A DNA stretch of 64,000 nucleotides from Gentiana macrophylla (taxonomy: Eukaryota; Streptophyta; Magnoliopsida; Gentianales; Gentianaceae). The position numbers and the translations under genes were made by a program. The notes under the pieces were generated by a model. It ran no database searches. It saw only the letters and a list, made by a program, of their open reading frames with translations, and was not told the DNA's origin. The stretch is from the NCBI GenBank assembly GCA_026214975.1, contig CM047807.1, positions 64,025,824 through 64,089,823 on the forward strand. Direction: 5' to 3'. Position 1 is the first letter of the stretch; each line of letters starts with the position of its first letter. This document shows positions 55,104 through 64,000 of this stretch, piece after piece.

Positions 55104-57417
55104 ATGGATAACAACCAGTATGCTAGAACAATGTTGATGTGTTCCTTAGATTGTTTTGATGAGTATAAACGTCGTATGCGAGCTTATCTAGCTGCAACAC
55201 ATGATGAAATGATGGATGTCTTTGACGAGATGGACCACCGGAGATCACCAAGTCGATAATGATGGGAGATGAAACTCGAGACATTCCAAAGCCAAAAGGG
55301 AATGGATCAAAGATAGAAAGAGAGCAAACCTCAAAAATATTTCTATTGATATCATATATAGAACCTTGGATAGCAATATGTACATGAAAGTGAAAGATTG
55401 CAAAACTGCAAAAGAACTTTGGGATAAGTTGCAGTTAATCTATGAAGGCACTGATGCTATCAAGAAGAATAAGATCAGTGTAGCAAAGAACAAGTTTCAG
55501 GAGTTCAAAATGAAACCAAATGAAACCATTGAACAAATGGAGTCAATATTCAATGCAATCATGGATGAACTCACCCTACTGAGTGTGAAGTACTCACAAG
55601 AAGAAATCAATTCAAAAATGTTGGAAGCATTACCTACAAAAGAAGTTTGGGAGATGAAGGTGACTGCCATAAAAGAAACGAGAAGTTTACATGAAGAGGA
55701 CACCTTCTAATTGTTTTCAGATCTTAAGGCCTATGAATTCCGCAAATAGCTTGTGCCTGAGACTGAAAACGAAGAGCCAAAGACCACTACATTGGCTGCT
55801 TCACATCAAGAAGAGACATTTGGAGCTCAAGATGATCTACTGGATGAGAAGCAAGAGCAAATTGACCTACTGAGCAAGAAAATCAGAATGCTGAAAACAG
55901 GAAGGGTTCTTCAAGGAATTTCACAAAGAAATTAATGTGAAAAGAAGAAGGAAGAATCCAAGAAAGATAATGATTACTTGTGCTATCATTGCAAGAAACC
56001 AGGACACTTCAAACCTGACTGTTCTGAATTAAAACAGAAAAAGGAACCTGATTATCTTTGCTTCAACTGCAATAAACCTGGACATTTTAGACCTGATTGT
56101 CCAGACCTACTGAAGAGCAAGAGCAAACAAAGAAGATCTGGCAAGAAAGCTATGGTTGCTGAAGATGAATCAGGATATGAAGTAGAATCAGAAAAATGAA
56201 ATGAATCTGATGACACTGCACTTGTTGCTGATATGGATGATTATACTTTAAGGTCAAATATGGATGAAACAGAGGAGGTATACAATTATGTATCTATTAA
56301 CACTCCTGCTGGAAGTGATTGTGAATCAACTTGTAGTTCAAATCCTAAAAATTCTGACAATGAAGAAACTTTGGATGCCATCCTTAATCAACTGAGGATA
56401 ATACAATCTGGTTATGAGATTGTGAAGGCTGTAAAAGAAGCTCTTCAATCAGAAGTTGAAAGATTAAATGCTGAATTAAGAATTATCAAGGGTAAGGAAA
56501 AAGAAGTTGGACAGAATCAACATAAGCCTGCTGTACATTCAGTAGCTGCTGAATCTGCTGAACAATCTTGTTCCTCCTCTGCATTCAAATCGGGAAAGCC
56601 TTATGGTGATAGAACAGGCCTTGGATTTGGAACTCAACAATCTAATAAGAGTGGATCCAGTAAGGTCACTGAACCTTATGCCAGAATTGGTCCTAAGTTT
56701 GTACTTGCACTAAATCCAACTCCCAAAAGGGTTGCTTAGGCAGTGAAGCCTACTGAGAAGACTTCAAGGAAGCAAAATCAGAAGTCAAAAAGGTCAACAG
56801 CACCTAACAAAAAGAACAAATCCAAAACTAGGATTGTTGTACCTTCTGGACCTGCTGATAGAAGACCTGCTACCAAGTCTGCTGAACCACAAAAAGGTAG
56901 AAATCAAAAATATTCCAAGGATAAGAATTCTAAACCCAAAAATGTTAATCATTCAAGGGATACTTATCTCAGGAGGAAAGGTAGACTGTTCCCTACAGAT
57001 GATGATTGGAATATTCCCACACCTACTGCTAGAAACAACAGATATAACCATGCTGCTAGGGTAAAACCTAAGCAATGGAATTAGCAGAGGACTCAGCAGA
57101 GGACTTATACAAGACCTCAAAGAGGACCTCAATGGAGACTCCATATTGCAGGTACATTCTGTAACAGACAAAGAATCCAATGGTATGCTAGTGCTTCTAA
57201 CAACAGAAATCACTTCAAACAGCATTACATACCAAAAGGCCAGAAATCATATGTGAATCCTACACAACCAATTGTTAGACCTTATGGATGTGTAGAATAC
57301 ATGTATGAACCAAAGTATGATACCTTTCAAAGAAGACCTTATGGAAATTTGCCAAGGTTCATGCTTGCCACTGACCACTATGGACCCAAACAGTTTTGGG
57401 TACCTAAAATGCATTAA
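55104..57417 (+). pseudogene. Copia-B gag (plus-strand copy), nearly whole but interrupted
   Basis: Starts at ATG 55104 (MDNNQYARTM). Core: MYMKVKDCKTAKELWDKLQ and NETIEQMESIFNAIMDEL. Two perfect CCHC zinc knuckles lie at about 55980-56020 (YLCYHCKKPGHFKPDC) and 56055-56100 (YLCFNCNKPGHFRPDC); they bind element RNA. A coiled-coil-like segment (56430-56510) and a long basic region follow, ending at a WVPK motif and TAA 57415, as in Sirevirus gags. Breaks: frameshifts near 55250-55350 and stops at 55708, 55747, 55933, 56197, 56737 and 57082. Much of the gene survives, so it could be a good reference for the family. Confidence 0.87.
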
Positions 57418-57430
57418 CTTTGTTTTGTAG

Positions 57431-58725
57431 GGTGTCTGGTACTTTGACAGTGGATGTTCCAGACATATGACAAAGATTAAGCACTGTTTGTCAAATTTTG
57501 TGGCAAAGGATGGTCCAAGAGTGAATTTTGGCAACAAGAACACACAAGGATACACAAGAGGATATGGCACACTTGTGGGAAATGGATTAACAATCAGGAA
57601 TGTTGCATATGTGGAAGGACTGGACTACAACCTACTGAGCACTAGACAATTTTGTGACATGGGTTACAAGGTCACTTTTGACAAAAACAACTGTATTGTC
57701 ATTAGTGAAAGAGGTGATCAAGTTTTGTTGGCTGGAAGAAGACAACAAAACATGTATGTTAGGGATTTGTCTACTGCTGTTCCAGAAACCTGCCTGATTG
57801 TGCATACCAAGTCAGAACTTAATTGGCTATGGTATAAGAAGTGGAATCATCTAAACTTTGATGATATCAATCAGTTGGTGAAGAAGAAACTGGTGATTGG
57901 TTTACCTGAGATCACATTCAGAAAGGATGCTATATGTGATGCCTGTCAGCAAGGTAAACAAACAAAATCAAGCTTCAAATCAAAGACAAAGCATTCAACA
58001 AAAAGAGTTTTAGAGCTGATGCACATGGATCTGTTTGGGCCAGTAACACCAACAAGTGTAACAGGAAAGAAGTACACCTTAGTAGTTGTGGATGATTATT
58101 CAAGATACACTTGGGTAGTATTCATGAACAAGAAAAGTGAAACAATTCAAAAGATGCCTGAACTTTTGAAGAGATTGCAAAATGAGAAAACTTTGATAGT
58201 AGTGAAGATCTGATCAGATAAGGGTACTGAACTTCTCAACAAATTTATAAGAGAATATTGTGAACAGAATGGTGTACTACATCAACTTGTTGCTGCTAGT
58301 ACACCTCAGCAAAATGGAGTTGCTGAAAGAAGAAACAAAACCTTAAATGAAGCAGGAAGGACAATGATTTGTGAAGCATTATTGCCTGAAAGATATTGGG
58401 CTGAAGCAGTTAATACAACATGCTATACACAAAACAGGACCTCAGTGAACAAGAAGCTGCTGAAGACACCTTATGAGATTTGGAATGGAAGGAAACCTAA
58501 TATATCTTACTTTCACCCATTTGGAAGCAAGTGTTTTATTTTAAATCATAAGGAGCAATTGAAGACCTTCCAACCTAAATCAGATGAAGGAATTTTCTTG
58601 GGATATTCTTCTATCAGCAAGGCATTCAGGGTACTGAATAAAAGGACACTGAAACATGAAGAAACAATAAATGTTGTGTTTGATGAACCTAAGTTCACTG
58701 TAATGGAAGATGAAGGTTCAGAACC
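57431..58725 (+). pseudogene. Copia-B protease and integrase, one clear stop
   Basis: Protease with intact GVWYFDSGCSRHMT. The pre-integrase zinc domain reads LWYKKWNHLNFDDINQLV, so the first zinc histidine has become Y; CDACQQGKQ supplies the cysteines. The integrase core has MHMDLFGPV (first D), DDYSRYTWVVF, SDKGTEL (second D) and QQNGVAERRN (E). A stop at 58210-58212 sits right before SDKGTEL and looks like CGA to TGA. After that the frame continues to at least 59128. Catalytic DDE is kept, the protease is kept, and the zinc site is damaged. Confidence 0.87.
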
Positions 58726-59929
58726 TACTGAGAATCAACAAGTCACTGATCCAGAATGTGTTGAAGTTTTGGAAAGGTTTAATGACTTAAAGATTTCTGA
58801 TTCCGCCCCTTCTGAACACCCTGCTGGTAACACTACTAATGCAACGACTGAAGAAGCTCAAAGATCTACTGAACCCCCTGTTGAAGAAACAGCAGACCCT
58901 ACTGAAGATGATGTTCATGAGAATCAATCAAACCAAAATCCACAATGGTTAAGGGATCACCCTGCTGAACAAGTTATTGGCAATATACAGCAAGTTGTGA
59001 GGACTAGAAGACAATTAGAAGCAATGTTTACATGTTTTCTATCTCAAATGGAACCTAAAGTTGTTGAAGAAGCAATTTCTGATCCAGATTGGATAATTGC
59101 TATGCAAGAAGAGCTGAATGAATTTTAAAGAAATCAAGTTTGGACACTAGTGGAAAGGCCTAATCATGCAAACATAATTGCAACAGAATTGGTATACAGA
59201 AACAAATTGGATGAATCTGGTACCATTGTGAGGAATAAGGCCAGACTAGTTGCAAAATGCTATTCTCAAGCAGAAGGAATAGATTTTGATGAAAAATATG
59301 CCCCTGTTGCAAGATTGGATGCTATCAGATTATTCTTGGCATATGTTGCATATAAAAACTTCAAAGTATATCAGATGGATGTCAAGAGTGCATTTTTAAA
59401 TGGCATTCTAGAAGAGGAGGTCTATGTTCAGCAACCTCCTGGATTTGAAGTTAAAAATCAAGAAGATAAAGTGTACAGACTCAACAAAGCACTTTATGGT
59501 TTGAAACAAGCACCAAGAGCATGGTATGAGACCTTATCTCAATTCTTGGTGGACAATGGTTTTACAAAAGGTACCATTGACAAGACTCTCTTCAGAATCA
59601 GTGAAGGAGACAGCACCCTGCTGCTGCAGATTTATGTTGATGACATAATATTTTGTTCTGAAAATGATTCACTTTGTGAAAAGTTTGAAAATCGGATGAA
59701 AAGTAAATTCCAAATGAGTATGATGGGAGAAATGAACTACTTTTTGGGTTTACAAGTCAAACAAATGAAAGATGTTGATCAGACCTTATACAAAAGGATG
59801 ATAGGTAGTCTGCTGTACCTTACTGCCAGCAGACCTGATATATCCTTTGTTGTAGGTGTTTGTGCAAGATTTCAATCAAAACCTAAGGAAAGTCACTTAG
59901 CTGTAGTCAAAAGAGTTCTCAAAACCTAA
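58726..59929 (+). pseudogene. Copia-B linker and reverse transcriptase
   Basis: A T, E and P-rich linker reaches NPQWLRDHPAEQVIG and SDPDWIIAMQEELNEF; a stop follows at 59126. RT runs from 59150: [36 protein letters not shown] and the active site YVDDIIF at 59633-59653, intact. Near 59770 about 43 residues of the connection region, present in the copy at 1045-1185, are missing in frame. The segment ends with [16 protein letters not shown], then a local 23-bp repeat that introduces a stop at 59927. Without the missing connection residues the enzyme is unlikely to fold normally. Confidence 0.87.
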
Positions 59930-60451
59930 GGAAAGTCACTTTGGATGTAGGAATATGGTATTCAAAAGAGGGAAGCTTCAAGGTTATATCCTACTCAGAT
60001 TCTGATTATGCTGGATGCAAGATTGATAGAAAAAGCACCACATGAACCTGTCAGTTAATGGGAAATAGGCTTGTTTCCTAGTTTAGCAAGAAACAGAATT
60101 CAATATCAACTTCTACTGCTGAAGCTGAATATATTGCTGTTGGAAGTTGCTGTGCACAGGTACTTTGGTTAAGACAACAATTAAGAGATTACGGAATTTG
60201 AAGAAAGAGAATTTTCTATAATGTGTGACAACATAATTGCAATTGCAATCACAGAAAATCCTGTTTTGCACTCAAGAACCAAGCACGTTGATGTAAGACA
60301 TCACTTTATAAGAGATCATGCTGAAAAGAAAGATGTGCTGGTTTTGTATATCCATACTGAAGATCAACTTGCTGATAGTTTCACTAAACCACTGGATAGT
60401 GAAAGATTCGCTAAACTGAGGACTGAACTTGGAATTATAAAAGTTGACTGA
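59930..60451 (+). pseudogene. Copia-B RNase H, frameshifted
   Basis: GIWYSKEGSFKVISYSDSDYAGC (split here by frame) holds the first catalytic D. There is a stop at about 60043 in RKSTT, one at about 60081, and a frameshift near 60200. Then MCDNIIAIAITENPVLHSRT and EDQLADSFTKP, ending at TGA 60449-60451. The C-terminal third is open and well conserved with the copy at 37195-37425. Confidence 0.83.
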
Positions 60452-61118
60452 TACATCTATGATCAGCAATGTTCTGGAATTCACCAAGGGGATTAGTCTT
60501 TGCTATGTTGGGTGAGCTCACTTAGCAGATTAGTCATTGGTATCAACAATTCCATTTACTTATGTTTGGACAATTGAGAAAATGAAGTTGCCAAGGGGAT
60601 TGGTCTTTGTCATGTTGGGAGAGCTCACTTGACAGATCAGTCATTGGTATTAAACTTCATCTTGTATTATCAGTTGGACAAAGCAAGAAGAATTGAAGAT
60701 CGGCAAAAGTTACTTTATCGCCAGAAATTTCTTTGAGACATATTGTCGGCGAGTCATGCGGAGCCAAGTCTATCGATGACAAGGTCACAAAATAAACGCT
60801 ACTCAGTCAAACTTTACTAAAGTCAAAAAGCAAAAATAGCGGGATATTTATTTCATCTTTATAACCGTTGTTACACGATCGAACAGTTACAATCCGTTAT
60901 GAGTCTGTCATGGGACACGTGGCAAGAAGACATTCACTCAAATTTTAATCGTGGTTAATGCTACAGTACGTGTCTGACAGTTTTCTACCCACTACTCTCT
61001 GCTTTATATACAGACATATACACAGATGATACATACAACTCTCAAATTGCGATTTCTCTGCAAATATCTTGTGTGAACGCAGATTTGAAGGCCTTTTTCT
61101 TCATCTTTCTCATCTCTA
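60452..61118 (+). promoter_or_regulatory. Copia-B pol-env spacer with candidate internal promoter
   Basis: Non-coding. A ~70-bp segment beginning CCAAGGGGATT occurs twice (60484 and 60591, 107 bp apart). G-box CACGTG at 60916-60921 in ACACGTGGC, TATATA at 61005-61010 in GCTTTATATACAGAC, then a pyrimidine-rich leader without ATG up to the env-like ATG at 61119. This has the makings of a plant promoter: G-box, TATA and leader within 210 bp. Confidence 0.55.
60484..60661 (+). repeat. Duplicated ~70-bp segment in pol-env spacer
   Basis: 60484-60553 and 60591-60661 share CCAAGGGGATTrGTCTTTG, GTTGGG, GAGCTCACTT and CAGTCATTGGTAT-like words. One copy only in copia-A, at 37449. Polypurine core AAGGGGATT. 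Confidence 0.8.
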
Positions 61119-64000
61119 ATGGCAGTCAAGGATGATGTTCATATTGGCACCAGTCAAAGTGTAAGAGGTTATGTGACTGACTGTCACTCTACTGAACTAG
61201 TAATTAACATAGGACGAAGAATCAGACGGTTTGCTGCTTTGGAGAATGTTATCAATAGAAGACTGTACAGAATTTCATATGTCAATGTATTGGAATTCTG
61301 GAGAAATATTGTTATACATGAAGGTAGAGAGGCCTTCACTATGACAGTTAATGGAATAGAGATTGAATATCTTTAGATTTACTAAGAGAACTATTTCATT
61401 TTGGACCGGGAAATAATGCTCCCACCAATCCAGAAGCAATGAATCTGCCAAGAATGAAGTTTGTGGATGCAATAAAGACAAATGAGAAGATATATTCATC
61501 TCTAAGCATTAATGTGAAGCATATTGGATATGAGTATAACCTGCTGAGCAAATTGATTGCAAATACCATTTTGGGATTTATTGGGATTCTAGATACACTG
61601 TCTGGACCTAAAATAGACCTGTTGATCATCATCTGCAGAAGCATGATGTTTGATTGGGTTGGATTCTTTATACACTACATGAAGAAGGTATTCACTGAAG
61701 ATAGAGATGGTGTAAGGAAGTCCAAGACCAAGCCCCTAGGTCTACTGATTCAGACCTTGTTGAATCATTTTCAGATACCCGATATTTCATCTGAAATGAT
61801 TAACAAATCCAGATACAAGCCAGAAATTGCTACTCTTATTCCTAGATTAGATGATGATGAAGATATGGATGATGAAGCCACTGAGAGTGATGATGGAGGA
61901 GTTGATGATGTTGGTGGTGAGTAGGTTAAGCAAGTTGCCAAGCCAGTTGCACCCAAGAAGACTGTTGAGAAGAGAAAGGCCGCAGACCCAAGAAAGATAA
62001 CAGAAATGTTAAAGCCTAGGAAGACAAGGAAGCAAACAGCAGAGACTACTGAGGGTCCAGATGAAATTGAAGTTACTGACCCTAATGTAGTTTCAAAGAA
62101 GAAGTCTGTTGCTGAAGTTTTGAAGGAGCAACAGAAAGAATTCAGTAGAAAGAGGAAGGCTACTGAGATTGAATCAGAGGAACTTTCTAAAAGAATGAAA
62201 GAAATTGCCAAGAAAAAGAAACATGGCAAAGGGAACCAGTTGAGGATTCTGGAGGCTCAGAGGGAAGAAGAAGAAGAAGAGGTTATTGAGGCTGAGCCCC
62301 TAACAACTATTAAGCCTACTGAGATAGTAGATGTTGTTGTTGAGCAACCTACTGAAGAATTACAGCAGACTGCTGAACTTGAGCCTGTTGTAGAAGTTGT
62401 TGAATCCTCCCCTATAAAGGCTGCTGAGCCTATTGAAGTTGCACAAGTTGTTGTTGAGCAACTTATTGAAGAACCACAGCAAACTACTGAGTCTGCACCT
62501 GCTTTGGAAGTTAATACGTTGGTACAAGACCCTGCAAGTTCTGCAATAGTTCAGGGGGAAGATCAATATGTTGCTAACCCTGTTGATGAGCATATAAGTT
62601 AGGGGGAATCAAGTGTTGAACAGATGGAGGTGGTAGGCACTAATGTACAACCTGAAGAACATACTGACCTAGAAGCATCTGTTGAAGAAACTCTTAACCT
62701 ACTTGTTGAGACCTTTGGAGGTCAGCAAGGTACACATACTGCTCCTAGAAATCCATCCATGCCCTTTGAAAGAAAGGAGAAGAAGAAAAAGGAGGGGAAT
62801 GTTGATCCTAAACTCCTACTGGTTGCAAACAACTTCCAATGGAAGTTTGGATTCTATAAAAGACAAAAGCCAGCTACAGAACCAATGATAGATTTTGAAG
62901 ATTGTGATTTTGAGAAGTTGGGAGTTGAAAGTTTGTTGGAAAGCTTGATGGATCTCTTTGATCAACAAAAGAAGGAAGAGGCTATCAAGTTCAGAGATCC
63001 TAGAGATGAATCAGATAGTGATGACTCATCATCATCAACCTCTGGTGATGATCATCCCTCTGGTCCAGGAGAAATCAGTGGGACTGCTTTGATAAATGAA
63101 CCAAGTATATAACAGTCTACTGAAGCTGGTAGGTCTGCTGAGGGCTAGCAGACTGGTCAAATGGATGAGGATCTGGAAAATCTCACCATGGATGATCTCG
63201 AGGCACAAATCAATAAGGGAATACATATTGGTGCAAACAGGGTGGTTGGTGAGATAGATACTGTCTTCGTTGAAGAATCTGCTGCACTTACTGAGGATCA
63301 GCAGGCAGAAGATTTGGATGATGAGAGGGTTACTGATCACAGTGAACCTGATATATGTTCTGAGGATTCTACTCAATATCAAGACTGGATTGATACTCAG
63401 GTCACTCTATCCAAAACTGCCAATTTTCTATGAAGGATTGCTGATGTTAGGGAATTTCAACGAGATAATATGGCTGAATTTCCCACAATTCTTGTACAGA
63501 GAGTGCTGATCACTGAGGAACAAATAGTGGTAGCATAGAGATTAGACATGGTGATGGGATTTGAAGGATCACCATTGATTATTGAGGAGGTTCAGGCTGT
63601 TGAGGAACAGATAAAGACTGAACAAAGGTTGAATCCCAGTGGTACAGTTCTTTGAGGCACATCAAAGACTTTGAACAAAGGTTGGAACAGGAGGTACAGG
63701 CTGTTGAGGTACAAACATCACCTGGACATAGGTTGGAACTATCTGTGGGTTTGGAGGAAACCCCTGGTGTTGTAGAAGAGGCTCCTGTAGTAGAGCCTGC
63801 AGGAGGAAAGTCCACTGTAGTAAAAGATTGTCAGCAGACTACTGTTATTGATGAAGATGAACAGCTGCTGGACTATGACTACAATGATGAGGAGTTTCAA
63901 GTGCCTAAAGAAGAACATATTGCTGATGAACCACAACAGGCATTTGTACCAATATTTGAGGAACCTGCACAAGATCATATAATGGAAGACATTCTTGGTG
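61119..64000 (+). pseudogene. Env-like third ORF of copia-B, incomplete at window end
   Basis: Starts at ATG 61119 (MAVKDDVHIGTSQ), 109 bp after a TATA box. The first block has RRLYRISYVNVLEFW and a stop at 61374. Block two (61439-61924) contains LSGPKIDLLIIICRSMMFDW, also seen in copia-A at about 6720, and ends in an acidic stretch. Block three (62006-62602) is basic then E and V-rich with repeats of VVVEQ and TEELQQT. Block four (62624-63112) has EKKKKEGNVDPKLLL and an S and D-rich end. Further frames continue to 64000. Stops at 61922, 62600, 63110, 63147, 63433 and others. No signal peptide or membrane span seen; function unknown. Confidence 0.65.

Larger units (their letters stand above)
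53334..64000 (+). mobile_element. Copia-B element (plus strand), 3' end beyond window
   Basis: Sirevirus-type copia with 5' LTR, primer site, gag with two zinc knuckles, protease, integrase, RT, RNase H, a spacer with a possible internal promoter, and an env-like ORF running past 64000. It is inserted in the Athila-2 3' LTR, so it is younger than Athila-2, which in turn is younger than the Tork fragment. Best preserved of the copia copies here, but still with about 15 visible breaks. Confidence 0.92.

Overview
The window is plant nuclear DNA made almost entirely of nested, decayed LTR retrotransposons. I see no host gene, tRNA, rRNA or CRISPR array. The lineages present (Athila, Tat and chromovirus-like Ty3/gypsy; Sirevirus-type and Tork-type Ty1/copia) occur together only in plants. 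The nesting and decay suggest repeat-rich, possibly pericentromeric heterochromatin of a flowering plant. The species cannot be told from the sequence. The coordinates give a partial order of insertion: the innermost elements are the youngest.

Layout from left to right. 1-2455: fragment of a Sirevirus-type copia pol (+), split by a decayed hAT-like element (1627-2322). 2456-7050: 3' half of a second copia family ('copia-A', -) with its 3' LTR and an env-like third ORF. 7050-15386: Tat-lineage gypsy (-) with gag, protease, RT, two RNase H domains and integrase, plus an additional ORF on the opposite strand with two intron-like gaps, an 81-bp tandem repeat and a 5' LTR; its 3' end is missing. 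15387-16884 and 31604-31640: the two sides of a chromovirus-like gypsy (-). Its RT is split by a complete Athila element ('Athila-1', +, 16885-31598) flanked by the 5-bp target duplication CTCGG. 31640-36192: 5' half of a third copia family ('copia-B', -). 36193-36740: foldback element with a TA microsatellite. 36820-42290: 3' half of a copia-A element (+). 42291-44554: Tork-type copia (+), cut by a second Athila-like element ('Athila-2', 44555-53333). The 3' LTR of Athila-2 is in turn cut by a copia-B element (+, 53334 to the window end).

How the parts work: each element once encoded gag (particle), protease, integrase and RT/RNase H. Almost every reading frame now carries stops or frameshifts, so any movement would need proteins supplied by other copies. 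Several elements carry an extra ORF outside gag-pol: env-like 3' ORFs in copia-A, copia-B and Athila-1, an antisense ORF in Tat, and a small unknown ORF in Athila-1.

The most interesting signal is in Athila-1. Dyads of the form GACGnnCGTC occur in pairs whose starts are almost always 20-21 bp apart. They lie just upstream of the LTR TATA box, again in the leader, and again just before a TATA-like sequence upstream of the env-like ORF. The env-like ORFs of both copia families also have a TATA box about 100 bp before the start codon, and the copia-B copy has a perfect G-box as well. Together this suggests that third ORFs in these retrotransposons have their own internal promoters.
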